Below, piece by piece: positions 50,568-59,549 of a DNA stretch of 64,000 nucleotides; position 1 is the first letter of the stretch; each line of letters opens with the position of its first letter. The stretch lies in contig NZ_JAPCKJ010000005.1 of assembly GCF_034439435.1 (NCBI RefSeq), positions 124,001 through 188,000 of the forward strand. The letters run 5' to 3'. The DNA is from Sarcina sp034439435 (lineage in GTDB: Bacteria > Bacillota > Clostridia > Clostridiales > Clostridiaceae). The translations under genes and the position numbers were made by a program. The notes beneath the pieces were generated by a model. The model was not told the origin of the DNA and ran no database searches. It saw only the letters and a program-made list of their open reading frames with translations.

Positions 50568-52733
50568 TTATTCTGCTATTCCAGATTCCTCAAACATATC
50601 TTCAAACTTTCTAACTCTAGGATTTAAAGGTCCTTTTAATAAGTATCCTAGAAGTATAAATGCTAATCCCATTAAAGATAAAACAGCGAAATCTAGAATC
50701 ACAGTACTTACTAAAGGCCCAGCAATAGCTTCTCTATACCCTGATATAGCATAGGTAAATGGGAATGCTGGTTGAACTATTCTAAAGAATAATGGGTCAA
50801 CTTGTATAGGATATGATCCACCACTTCCTGCTAATTGTAAAACCATAAGTATAATAGCTAAGGCTTTACCTAAGTTTCCGAATACTGACATAAGAGTAAA
50901 GACTATTATAGTAAATATAGCTGATGCAAACATTGATATAAAAATCAATAATGCTGTATTAACACTTTGAACTCCTAAAAGGAATTTATCTCCAAAGGCT
51001 ACTATAAATCCTTGTATTATACCTAAACTCACGAAAGTCATCATCTTTCCGAAATGTTTTTCTCTTAAATTAATCTTTTCACTACCTTCAAACTCAGCAG
51101 ATTCTGTTTTTAATAGAGATATTAATATTAATGAACCAACCCATAGAGCTAGAACTGAATATATAGGAGCCATACCTGATCCGTAGTTTGCAACCTTATA
51201 TATTGCATCAACTTTTATATTGAATGGGTTCGCAATAAAATCTCCCATAAATGCTGGGTTACTTTGAAGAATGCTTACTATTTTCCCTAATTCATCATCG
51301 CTAACATTTTGAAGCTTAGAACTTAACTCACTTATGACACCTGAGAATTCATCTAAACTATCTTTAAGCTTCTCTGATGTTGAATTTGCAAGCTGAGCGC
51401 CTTGATTGGCTGTACTTAGTAAATTATTTATTTGATCAACTAATCCATTAGCTTTATTTAATAAATCTGATGCTCCTTGAGTAGCCTTAACAAGTCCATC
51501 TGCCATTGTATTTAAAGCTGGTCTTGTATCATTATCAAATCTATTTATTGCATTTCCTACTTGGTCTTCTATTTGCTTAGTTAAGTCATTTATTGAATTA
51601 ACTAATCCTTTATCTACACTTTGACCATTATTAACTTTATTTTGTAAGTCATTAAGTTTATTTTTTTCTTCATTTAATGAAGTTTGAACTCCTTTTAAAG
51701 AAGTTATCATACTAGATATCTTATCATTAGGATTTGTTTTATTAATGGCCTCTAAGAAATTAATTACAGCTGTAACACTATTATCAACCTTGTTAACTTC
51801 ACTAATAGCTCTGTTTATTGTAGCACTAATTTTAGCAGAACCAGCATCACTTGCCATCGATGATAGCTCATCTAAACTATTTTGAACCTTATCTAAAGAA
51901 GTTTTTGATTCTGTTAAATTTAACCTGATATTATCAAAGGTATTATTTAAAGACTCTTTAGAGCTATTTATTAAATTCCCTGTATTCTCTGCCCCTTGTG
52001 ATATATTATTTAAACCACTTGTTATTGAAGGCATTGTTTGTTGAACTTGTTGTAAATATGTGCTTAAATTTGCTGAGTTACTATTTATATTATTAAGCAT
52101 ATTTTTAATAGAGCTCATATTTTTATCTATAGCTATTATAGAATTTTTCAATTGAATTATATTTTCTTTATTTTTATCAATGTCGTATCCTACTCCATTT
52201 AATGAAGAGAATATAGTTTCATTAACAGTTGTTATAAAATTAGATGTTATCTCATTTACAAGAGTACTCTCTGCAACCTCAGTTATTTTTCCTGCAACAG
52301 GATTTGCTTTTGTATTAACCTTATATATTATTTCTGGTTTCTTTGGATTTTCAGACATAACACTAGTTAAATCTTCTGAAAAATCCTCAGGAATTTCTAT
52401 CATTGCATAGTAAGTACCATCTATTAGTCCCATATCTGCCTGTTTAGCATTAACAATTTTCCATCCAATGTCATGGTTATTTTTAAGTTCATCAATGACA
52501 TCATCTCCTACATTCATTTCTTTGCCATTGAATGAAGCTCCCTTATCATTATTTACTACAGCAATTGGGACTGTACTTGTATTTTCATAAGGATCCCAAC
52601 ATGCTGCTATATTTATCCATGCATAAAGTGATGGTATAAAGCATATTCCACCTATTATTAAAAGTGCTATTGGATTTTTTATTATTGCTTTAATATCTCT
52701 CTTAAACACTTTTAAAATATTACTCCACTTCAT
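50568..52733 (-). CDS. YhgE/Pip family membrane protein (1)
   Basis: 721 residues, same layout as its downstream neighbour: N-terminal anchor (IALLIIGGICFIPSLYAWINI), the shared AACWDPYENTSTVPIAVVNN, a long coiled-coil extracellular part, and five C-terminal membrane segments ending LSLMGLAFILLGYLL. A recent tandem duplication is likely, since both halves align throughout. A TetR-type regulator often accompanies this family, but none is adjacent. ATG with GGAGGT upstream. Confidence 0.87.
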   Translation of the reverse strand: MKWSNILKVFKRDIKAIIKNPIALLIIGGICFIPSLYAWINIAACWDPYENTSTVPIAVVNNDKGASFNGKEMNVGDDVIDELKNNHDIGWKIVNAKQADMGLIDGTYYAMIEIPEDFSEDLTSVMSENPKKPEIIYKVNTKANPVAGKITEVAESTLVNEITSNFITTVNETIFSSLNGVGYDIDKNKENIIQLKNSIIAIDKNMSSIKNMLNNINSNSANLSTYLQQVQQTMPSITSGLNNISQGAENTGNLINSSKESLNNTFDNIRLNLTESKTSLDKVQNSLDELSSMASDAGSAKISATINRAISEVNKVDNSVTAVINFLEAINKTNPNDKISSMITSLKGVQTSLNEEKNKLNDLQNKVNNGQSVDKGLVNSINDLTKQIEDQVGNAINRFDNDTRPALNTMADGLVKATQGASDLLNKANGLVDQINNLLSTANQGAQLANSTSEKLKDSLDEFSGVISELSSKLQNVSDDELGKIVSILQSNPAFMGDFIANPFNIKVDAIYKVANYGSGMAPIYSVLALWVGSLILISLLKTESAEFEGSEKINLREKHFGKMMTFVSLGIIQGFIVAFGDKFLLGVQSVNTALLIFISMFASAIFTIIVFTLMSVFGNLGKALAIILMVLQLAGSGGSYPIQVDPLFFRIVQPAFPFTYAISGYREAIAGPLVSTVILDFAVLSLMGLAFILLGYLLKGPLNPRVRKFEDMFEESGIAE

Positions 52734-53106
52734 TTACACACCTCCATTTAATAAAACTAAAATAACTAAGTCCCCTTATATTCTATCTTAAATCATAAAT
52801 TTAAAGAGATTCTTAAAAACTCTTAATTACTATAGTATCAAAAATTAGTTTACAAATAAACCTTTTTAAAGTGATTTTATAGATTTTTATTAGTTTATCG
52901 TTTTCAAATTAAAGTATTTTAATTAATTCAACAAATCATTGTATTATATATAAATACGTCTAATTGATTCTTTTCCTTAATATTATTTATTATTTTATTG
53001 AAATTATTATTTATATATAAATTTTTGCTTTAAATCACATAAAATATTTAATATTATTTATATTATAAATTTACAAATAGAAAATAAGTTTTGGGAGATG
53101 TTTATT
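52734..53106. other. Divergent intergenic region (YhgE / rubredoxin)
   Basis: 373 bp, extremely AT-rich. The only notable element is GTTTACAAATAAAC (52848-52861), a palindrome with 5-bp arms upstream of the YhgE genes that could be a repressor site. I see no RNA gene or riboswitch. A Shine-Dalgarno GGGAGATG precedes rubredoxin. Confidence 0.4.
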
Positions 53107-53268
53107 ATGAAAAAATTTGTTTGTAATGATTGTGGATATATTTATGATCCAGCTGTAGGTGATCCAGATAACGGAGTTGCTCCAGGAACAGCTTTCGAAA
53201 ATCTTCCTAGCGATTGGGTTTGCCCACTTTGCGGTGCTGAAAAAAGTGAATTTTCTGAAGCTGAATAA
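53107..53268 (+). CDS. Rubredoxin
   Basis: 53 residues, short and complete: MKKFVCNDCGYIYDPAVGDP, then FENLPSDWVCPLCGAEKSEF. The two CxxC motifs (Cys6/9 and Cys39/42) bind one iron. Electron carrier in oxygen and peroxide detoxification of anaerobes. ATG with GGGAGATG upstream; its own terminator at 53276-53325. Confidence 0.97.
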   Translation: MKKFVCNDCGYIYDPAVGDPDNGVAPGTAFENLPSDWVCPLCGAEKSEFSEAE

Positions 53269-53275
53269 TCTTTAG

Positions 53276-53325
53276 AATATATACCTAATAAATATAAATT
53301 TATATTTACTAGGTATATATTTTTG
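53276..53325 (+). terminator. Terminator after rubredoxin
   Basis: ATATATACCTAATAAATATA / TATATTTACTAGGTATATAT stem followed by TTTTTGC. Confidence 0.8.
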
Positions 53326-53379
53326 CTCTATTGTTTTAAACTTATAAAAAATACTTAAAATTATAATATAACTAAAAAA

Positions 53380-53415
53380 CAAAAAGGAACATAATATTAT
53401 TATGTTCCTTTTAAT
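53380..53415 (-). terminator. Terminator after phnA
   Basis: AAAAGGAACATAATA / TATTATGTTCCTTTT stem just after the phnA stop, with a U-run on the minus strand. Confidence 0.85.
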
Positions 53416-53418
53416 TAA

Positions 53419-53757
53419 TTATATTTTTTTAACAAACTCTGATTTTAAACTCATAGCTCCAAATCCATCTATTTTACAGTCTATATTGTGATCACCTTCA
53501 ACTAGACGTATGTTCTTAACTTTTGTACCCTTCTTTAAAGCTGATGAAGCTCCTTTTACTTTAAGGTCTTTTATTATAGTTACAGTATCTCCATCTTGAA
53601 GTATATTTCCGTTTGAGTCTTTAACTACTAATACATCCTCATCTGCGTTTTCACTTCCTGGAGTCCACTCGTAAGCACACTCTGGGCAAACTAAAAGATT
53701 TCCATCTTCGTAAGTGTATTCAGAATTACATTTAGGGCAATTTGGTAATTTATCCAT
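53419..53757 (-). CDS. PhnA/YjdM zinc-ribbon protein
   Basis: 112 residues. An N-terminal zinc ribbon (LPNCPKCNSEYTYEDGNLLVCPECAYEW) is joined to a small beta-barrel (VVKDSNGNILQDGDTVTIIKDLKVKG) ending AMSLKSEFVKK. Despite the phn name, the E. coli homologue is not needed for phosphonate breakdown; role unknown. I start it at ATG 53757 (MDKLP) with CGGAGGA nine bases upstream; the longer frame to 53823 has no matching signal. Confidence 0.87.
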   Translation of the reverse strand: MDKLPNCPKCNSEYTYEDGNLLVCPECAYEWTPGSENADEDVLVVKDSNGNILQDGDTVTIIKDLKVKGASSALKKGTKVKNIRLVEGDHNIDCKIDGFGAMSLKSEFVKKI

Positions 53758-53942
53758 TCTACATATCCTCCGTTCATTAGTTTCAATTCCCTTAGTATAA
53801 ACAAGCTTAATTCTTTTATACATATAGGGATTTACTTATAGGCTTATATAATATCATAGTCTAGCAATAATGACAAATTTTAAGCTTTTTTAAGATAAAT
53901 TACTATAATCTTCTAAAATCTTAATTAATAATAAAATTTATT

Positions 53943-54863
53943 CTAATTTACTAAAATTCTAGGTAATTCTATCCTCAATATAAGATTTTTATCTTTTAAA
54001 TTTATATTAAACTCTCCCCCCATTTGTTCTGTTAATTTTTTTGCTATGAATAATCCTAAACCATTATTTTTATTGCTTCTAGATTTATCAGCTGTAAAAA
54101 ATCTGTTATGTAAAAGCTCTACGTCATCTTTATTTAAATCAAGAGCTTTATTTTTAAACTCTACAAATACCCACTTTTCATTGCAATATAAATTTATTGA
54201 TACCTCATTTTCTGCATGCTTTAATACATTTTGAATTAAATTTACAAAAATTCTTTTTAAAGCCTTTTTATCTGCCAATGCCAATATATTTTCTTCAAGA
54301 ATAGAAACCTTAGGTTCTATTTGTTTCAAATTAAAATCCTCATAAAAACTAAGTATAATATCAGTAAGTATGCTATTCACATTTACTTTTTCTATTTCTA
54401 TTAGGTACTTTTTTTCTTCTATATTTGATAACTCAAAAAAGCTATCAAGTAATTCTTGAAGTACTATTGCTTTTTCATTTACTATATTCAAATAATTTTT
54501 TATTTCTTCTGTATCCATAGATCTATTATTAACATACTGAATATATCCTTTTATTGAGGTTAACGGAGTTCTTAAATCATGAGATATATTAGTTATCATT
54601 TCTTTTATATTTTTATTATTCTTTTCATAATAAATCCTATTTTCATCTTTCTCATCTAATATAGAGTTTATCTCATTGATTAACCCAATAATTTGTTTGT
54701 CCATAGATACGCTTGTTATTCTCTTATTTGTATTATTGTTCTTTATAATGTTCAAATTATCATTTATGTTTTTTATATCTTTCTTAAATGAGAATATTTT
54801 TATCATAGCTAGTACAAATGCACATAAAAGAATTCCTATAAATATGTTTCCCATTTCACTCAT
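53943..54863 (-). CDS. Sensor histidine kinase
   Basis: 306 residues. One N-terminal membrane helix (NIFIGILLCAFVLAMIKIF), DHp domain with phosphoacceptor His in ITNISHDLRTPLTSIKGYI, and HATPase_c with N-box NLIQNVLKHAE and G-box NNGLGLFIAKKL. No extracellular loop, so it senses through the membrane or through the ABC partner. Last gene of the RR-ATPase-permease-HK series. A second Met three codons on (MGNIFIG) is an alternative start. Confidence 0.92.
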   Translation of the reverse strand: MSEMGNIFIGILLCAFVLAMIKIFSFKKDIKNINDNLNIIKNNNTNKRITSVSMDKQIIGLINEINSILDEKDENRIYYEKNNKNIKEMITNISHDLRTPLTSIKGYIQYVNNRSMDTEEIKNYLNIVNEKAIVLQELLDSFFELSNIEEKKYLIEIEKVNVNSILTDIILSFYEDFNLKQIEPKVSILEENILALADKKALKRIFVNLIQNVLKHAENEVSINLYCNEKWVFVEFKNKALDLNKDDVELLHNRFFTADKSRSNKNNGLGLFIAKKLTEQMGGEFNINLKDKNLILRIELPRILVN

Positions 54864-54905
54864 CCTAAACCTACTCTTATTTAAAATCTGTTTAATAAAA
54901 AAATT

Positions 54906-55682
54906 CTACTTAATATCCATCCTATTTATTTTAGTTAAGCCAATAAACATTGTTACTACTAATATTACTAATCCAATTGCTATAAAAATTAAATTATCAC
55001 TAAATGTATTAGAACCTATATGTGCCACCTTATCTAAGTTACTTATTGGTTCATATTGCATTATGTTAGAAATTTTATCTCCTAAAGCTATAAATATAGT
55101 TTCTGCAACAAATTGATATAATAAATAAACTGTTATTACAACTGTCTTGTTTTGAGTTAATACTCCAATCATAAAGGCAGTTGAGATTATGCCTATATAT
55201 ATTGGCATTTGTATAACTATAACCTTTAATGTGTTTAATATTAAATTTAAATCTAAGTTTCCATCGTATCCATTTTTTATTGTAACCATTAAAAATGCCA
55301 CAATTACATAAAACAAAACTATAAATATACATGTAATACTGCAAACTACTAATTTACTTAAATAAATTTTACTTCTAGAATATCCTGATATTATATTGTT
55401 TTTTACAGTTCCTGCTGAAAAATCTGTCATAAGCACAGATGAAATTATAGGTAAAAATAATAATATTAAAATATCTCCTGACTTTAATATCTCAACAGTA
55501 ATATTAGATCCACTATTAAAATTAACTCTATTAGTACCTAAAATATTTTTTAATCCTATGACTATATAATCATGTGCAAATTTAGACATAATAAAAAATA
55601 GTAGAACTATGAGTAATAAAACAATATAAACATTTTTTTCTTTTTTTAACTTAAAAAACTCAGATCTAATTAAATTCATCAT
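54906..55682 (-). CDS. ABC-2 type permease
   Basis: 258 residues with about six membrane segments: NVYIVLLLIVLLFFIMSKFA, ILILLFLPIISSVLMTDFSAG (with the conserved TDFSAGTVKNNIISGYSRSK), a third at CSITCIFIVLFYVIVAFLMV, and others to the C-terminus. Resembles permeases of lantibiotic/bacitracin immunity transporters. Its start overlaps the ATPase stop by one base (TAATG), so the pair is translationally coupled. Confidence 0.87.
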   Translation of the reverse strand: MMNLIRSEFFKLKKEKNVYIVLLLIVLLFFIMSKFAHDYIVIGLKNILGTNRVNFNSGSNITVEILKSGDILILLFLPIISSVLMTDFSAGTVKNNIISGYSRSKIYLSKLVVCSITCIFIVLFYVIVAFLMVTIKNGYDGNLDLNLILNTLKVIVIQMPIYIGIISTAFMIGVLTQNKTVVITVYLLYQFVAETIFIALGDKISNIMQYEPISNLDKVAHIGSNTFSDNLIFIAIGLVILVVTMFIGLTKINRMDIK

Positions 55683-56611
55683 TATATATCACCTCTTTTT
55701 TCATCAGCAATCAGGCTTATAAAATAATCTTCTAAATTTAATCCTACCTCTTTAATAGAATTAACTCTTACTCCATTGCTGTTTAATTGAAATGATACTT
55801 CAGATGGATTGTCTAAATAGTCATATAATCTTATTTCACGATCATTAATTACAGTAAAATTATTTGTATTTAAATTTTCTTCTATTATTACAATAGCTTT
55901 TTCCACATTATCAACTACAATCGAAATACTCTTATTACATTCATCATTAAGTTCATCAATTGTTATTTCTTTTAATAAACATCCATTGTCAATAAACCTA
56001 AACTTAGTGGCAACTTGTGCTAATTCACTTAATATATGACTTGATAAAATAATCGTTATGTTTTGCTCCTCATTTAACTTTTTAATCATCTCTCTTAATT
56101 CTGCTATTCCCATAGGATCAAGTCCATTTAAAGGTTCATCTAAAATCAAGAAATCTGGATTATTCATAATAGCTAGAGCTATTCCAAGCCTTTGTTTCAT
56201 TCCTAAAGAAAAATTTTTAAACTTCTTTTTTCCTGTATCATCTAAGTTTACCTTCTCTAGAACTTCATTGATTATGTTTTTATCCACTATTCCTTTTTGT
56301 ATTCTATAAAATTCTAAATTCTCTTTAGCTGATAGATTAGGATAAAATACTGGATTTTCAATAACAGCTCCAATTCTACTCTTTGTTAGCATATCACTCT
56401 TTTCTATATTCTCTCCAAATATCATAACCTCTCCACTACTTGGAAATATTAAAGATGTTATTAATCTTAAGGTTGTAGTCTTTCCAGAACCATTTTTTCC
56501 TATGAACCCATATATATCTCCCTTTTTTATTGTCATATTAAGATTATTTACTGAACATACATTCCCAAAGTTCTTAGTAAGGTTATTGGTTTTTAAAACT
56601 AATTCTTCCAT
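55682..56611 (-). CDS. ABC transporter ATP-binding protein (BcrA-like)
   Basis: 309 residues. Walker A GKNGSGKTTTLRL, Q-loop VIENPVFYPNLSA, signature FSLGMKQRLGIALAIM, Walker B FLILDEPLNGLDP, and H-loop SSHILSEL; a C-terminal extension of about 90 residues ends ISLIADEK. BcrA/lantibiotic-immunity type. I start it at ATG 56611 (MEELVLK), five bases after AAGGAGG; an ATG six codons upstream lies before that Shine-Dalgarno. Confidence 0.92.
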   Translation of the reverse strand: MEELVLKTNNLTKNFGNVCSVNNLNMTIKKGDIYGFIGKNGSGKTTTLRLITSLIFPSSGEVMIFGENIEKSDMLTKSRIGAVIENPVFYPNLSAKENLEFYRIQKGIVDKNIINEVLEKVNLDDTGKKKFKNFSLGMKQRLGIALAIMNNPDFLILDEPLNGLDPMGIAELREMIKKLNEEQNITIILSSHILSELAQVATKFRFIDNGCLLKEITIDELNDECNKSISIVVDNVEKAIVIIEENLNTNNFTVINDREIRLYDYLDNPSEVSFQLNSNGVRVNSIKEVGLNLEDYFISLIADEKRGDI

Positions 56612-56641
56612 AATGTCCTCCTTGTCCATATCTTATATATT

Positions 56642-56667
56642 AATCTTAAAATTTACTTTTTAAGATT
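56642..56667. repeat. 10-bp inverted repeat between regulator and ABC genes
   Basis: AATCTTAAAA / TTTTAAGATT, perfect, 6 bp apart; the nearby CTTAAG and TTAAG elements repeat. It may be an operator for the upstream response regulator; there is no GC-rich terminator stem. Confidence 0.45.
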
Positions 56668-56699
56668 ATTTAAAGAAAAACCTTAAGAAAGTATTAAGT

Positions 56700-57380
56700 T
56701 TAATCTTCCATCTTAAAACCAATTCCCCAGACAGTTCTTATATAATTTTCCTCACTATTTATTTTATTTAATTTACTCCTTAAATTACTGACATGAACAT
56801 TTACAGTATTCTCATCTCCAAAAAAATTATCTTTCCAAATGCTTTCAAATATATTACTCTTAGAAAATACCTTCTTAGGATTAGTGAGAAGCAACTCTAA
56901 TATATCAAATTCTTTAGTCGTTAATTGAACTTCCTCTTCCCCAACAAAAACTTTTCTACTTAAACTATTTAATTCTATATCTTTATAAAAAAATGTTCTT
57001 TTTTCATCTTCTTTATTATTGAGTGTTCTTCTTAAAACAACCTCTATTCTTGCTAAAACCTCTCTTTCATCAAAAGGCTTAGTTATATAATCATCAGCTC
57101 CCATTTTTAAAACACTTATTTTACTATCAATATCACTTTTCGCTGATATAACAATTATTGAACTTTTATATTTTTCTCTTATTTCTTCTATTAAATTTTC
57201 TCCTGAAACCCCAGGCAACATTAAATCTAATAAAATAACCTGATATTCTTCTTCTTTAAGGCAGAATTTAGCCTCAGTTCCTGAAAAAGCTTGAGTAACT
57301 TTATATTTTTCATCTCTTAATATATTTGCTAATAAGTCATTTATAGCATTGTCATCTTCAACTACTAAAATCTTCATCAT
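56700..57380 (-). CDS. OmpR-family response regulator
   Basis: 226 residues. Receiver domain with acidic pocket (VVEDD), phosphorylated Asp in VILLDLMLPG, ISAK and YITKPFDERE; DNA-binding winged helix at 130-226 (VQLTTKEFDILELLLTNPKKVFSKSNIFESIW, VNVHVSNLRSKL). Partner of the HK three genes on. ATG after AGGAGTAG. Confidence 0.95.
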   Translation of the reverse strand: MMKILVVEDDNAINDLLANILRDEKYKVTQAFSGTEAKFCLKEEEYQVILLDLMLPGVSGENLIEEIREKYKSSIIVISAKSDIDSKISVLKMGADDYITKPFDEREVLARIEVVLRRTLNNKEDEKRTFFYKDIELNSLSRKVFVGEEEVQLTTKEFDILELLLTNPKKVFSKSNIFESIWKDNFFGDENTVNVHVSNLRSKLNKINSEENYIRTVWGIGFKMED

Positions 57381-57397
57381 TTTTTCTACTCCTAAGC

Positions 57398-58246
57398 TTA
57401 AGACCCTGATAAAACACTTCCATCAGAACCAACTACAAAAAGTTCTGAATTATTGATATCACCATTCTTTTTCACAATTACCTGATAGACTTTTGCACCA
57501 TGTATATCTGTGTATTCTTGAAAGTTTTCATAAACATTATTAGGGTTATCTCCTATTTCTTTCTTTACAAATTCAACAGCTTGTTCAAAAGTAAAATTAC
57601 CATTCAGATTATTCTCTTCCTCTGGTGTAACTTTCGAACTTGCTTTTTCGTATATTTCATTAGCTCTAGCTTCTTGATTAGGTGACATAGCATTTCCTCT
57701 AGTTAACTTACTCATAAATATTTTTGCCTCAAGATATTTACCTGAAGCATAAAGTTTTTGTCCTTCCTCTATCTGGTCATTTACCTGTTTTGCAAAATAA
57801 AATCTATCTTTCTCAAGTTCAACCTTTGCTAAAGCATCTCTATTAGTTATAGTTTCATATAATCTTATAGCCTCATCAAAATCTTCTCTATCGTAGGCAT
57901 CACGAGCTTTATAAAAAATCTCATATCCCTCCATTATATCTTGTTCCTTAGGCTTTATATTTTCATCACCTTGCTTTTCCTTCTTGTTAGAGTTATCTTG
58001 GTCACTATTTTCTTGAGCTATTTCCACTTGTTCTTCTTTATTAGATTCCTCTTGTTTATCGTCCACTTTCTCTTCCATATTAACTACTTCTTTACTTTCT
58101 TCTTCTTTACTACTAGTAGCCTTTTCATTTTCACTAATACTCTCTTTCTTAGCTTCAGAATAATTATTATTCAAGGCTATAGCAGCCGTGGTTCCTCCAA
58201 CAAGTATAGTCCCTACTATAGCCACAATAATTAACCTCTTTTTCAT
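57398..58246 (-). CDS. Membrane-anchored Glu/Lys-rich protein with TPR-like region
   Basis: 282 residues. One N-terminal helix (LIIVAIVGTILVGGTTAAIAL) acts as a signal-anchor; there is no lipobox Cys. Residues 35-105 are low-complexity Glu/Lys/Gln/Asn. Residues 110-205 look like two helical tandem units (AYDREDFDEAIRLYETI, LYASGKYLEAKIFMSKL), TPR-like. The C-terminal 70 residues form an unnamed domain (VKKNGDINNSELFVVGSDGSVLSG). It lies 17 bp before the response regulator, so it belongs to the same transcript and may present a stimulus to that system (inference). Confidence 0.62.
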   Translation of the reverse strand: MKKRLIIVAIVGTILVGGTTAAIALNNNYSEAKKESISENEKATSSKEEESKEVVNMEEKVDDKQEESNKEEQVEIAQENSDQDNSNKKEKQGDENIKPKEQDIMEGYEIFYKARDAYDREDFDEAIRLYETITNRDALAKVELEKDRFYFAKQVNDQIEEGQKLYASGKYLEAKIFMSKLTRGNAMSPNQEARANEIYEKASSKVTPEEENNLNGNFTFEQAVEFVKKEIGDNPNNVYENFQEYTDIHGAKVYQVIVKKNGDINNSELFVVGSDGSVLSGS

Positions 58247-58349
58247 ATCTTATCCCCCTAAAAATTAATTTAACATTACAAATTATTACTTTTAATTATA
58301 CTATTGGAAATATTAAAAAACCATAAAAACACCTGATATTTAATTGATA

Positions 58350-58388
58350 AAAAATAGAGGATTACTAAAAAGTAATCCTCTATTTTTA
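58350..58388. terminator. Bidirectional terminator
   Basis: AAAATAGAGGATTACT / AGTAATCCTCTATTTT perfect stem, with AAAA loop, overlapping the end of the TRM11-like gene. Confidence 0.88.
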
Positions 58389-59417
58389 AGCCTTAACAGC
58401 GACTATTAAATTTCTATTTATTGATTGGTCTACTCTATGTAAATAATTGTGGTAAGGTGCTTCATCAAGAACCTTAAAGCCATTTTTCTCTAAAACCACA
58501 GCTACATCATCATACTTCATAGTAAATTCGTTATATGATAAAACAAGACTTCCTTTAGTTTTTAATGCATTGTGCCATGCTGGAATTGCTTCTTTTAAAA
58601 GACCTAGTGGACTTCTCTCCATTAAAGAATCTCTATCATTTTTACTTCCATGTTGAACTCCATAAGGTAAATCAGATATTATAATATCACATGATTTTTT
58701 CTTAATAAGAAAATCTGCTTTTCTAGTATCTGAGTTAAATAATTGGAATGATTGTACCTCTCCTGAGTTAAAAGCATCCTTCTCTGAGGCTGCAGTTAAA
58801 GTAAATACATTAGCAATCTTTTTACCTTTAGCATCAGATTGTTTTGATTTCTGTGTTTTATGCTTATATTTTCCTTCTTTTAAGAATCTAACAATATATG
58901 TTTGAATTTCTTGAGTCCATTGCTCATTTATCTCAATTCCTTTAACATCAAACCCTCTTATAAAACCTTCATATAAGGTTGTCCCTTTACCACACATAGG
59001 GTCAAATAAAGTTATCTTTTTACTTCCAGTTTTACATGCACTTAAAGCAAGATTTACCATAAGCCTAGTAAATTGCTCATTAGTCTTTCCATTGTATTTT
59101 AATATTTGAACCATACTCTCTGGGAATGTATGAAAATCAGGTACACTAATAGGTCTTAATAGATTTCCTTCTACTATTTCAAATAAAGCATAGTAAATTG
59201 ACGAAAAACCTAATGCTTTAAAATCCTCTTCCTTAAGCTCTCTATTTGTGCTGAAACATATTGAAGCTGGAAGCCCTAAATTTCCTTCCTCAATCTCACT
59301 AATCTCCATATCATAAGCTTCTGCAATTGCTTCTAATTCTGAGACTGCAATCTTAAGCGCTGTATCAAAATAGATACGATTATGTCCTGGATTTGCAAGT
59401 ATCGCATATCTGCTCAT
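58386..59417 (-). CDS. TRM11-like SAM methyltransferase
   Basis: 343 residues. N-terminal 120 residues are an unnamed domain (SRYAILANPGHNRIYFDTALKIAV); the C-terminal Rossmann domain has SAM motif LFDPMCGKGTTLYEGFIRG, acidic VKGIEINEQW, and catalytic ISDLPYGVQHG (motif IV, D-L-P-Y). That is the TRM11/TrmG group of guanosine-N2 methylases acting on tRNA, though bacterial members are uncharacterised. Substrate: inference. Confidence 0.82.
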   Translation of the reverse strand: MSRYAILANPGHNRIYFDTALKIAVSELEAIAEAYDMEISEIEEGNLGLPASICFSTNRELKEEDFKALGFSSIYYALFEIVEGNLLRPISVPDFHTFPESMVQILKYNGKTNEQFTRLMVNLALSACKTGSKKITLFDPMCGKGTTLYEGFIRGFDVKGIEINEQWTQEIQTYIVRFLKEGKYKHKTQKSKQSDAKGKKIANVFTLTAASEKDAFNSGEVQSFQLFNSDTRKADFLIKKKSCDIIISDLPYGVQHGSKNDRDSLMERSPLGLLKEAIPAWHNALKTKGSLVLSYNEFTMKYDDVAVVLEKNGFKVLDEAPYHNYLHRVDQSINRNLIVAVKA

Positions 59418-59505
59418 ATAAAAACATCCTCATTTCTTCTTATCTTGTACTTCTATTTTTTTATCCATAATATTATAACATCACATAGATTAAATATTAA
59501 TATAA

Positions 59506-59546
59506 AAAAACAGAGTACTTTTTACCAAAAATACTCTGTTTTTTAT
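59506..59546 (-). terminator. Terminator of the alcohol dehydrogenase gene
   Basis: AAAACAGAGTACTTTTT / AAATACTCTGTTTT stem (partly bulged) with U-run on the minus strand, immediately after the stop at 59550. Confidence 0.82.
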
Positions 59547-59549
59547 ATT

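Noticed and set aside
53419..53823. 134-aa version of the PhnA-like protein
   Set aside because: The good Shine-Dalgarno lies before the internal ATG at 53757, and the extra N-terminal residues are not family-like.
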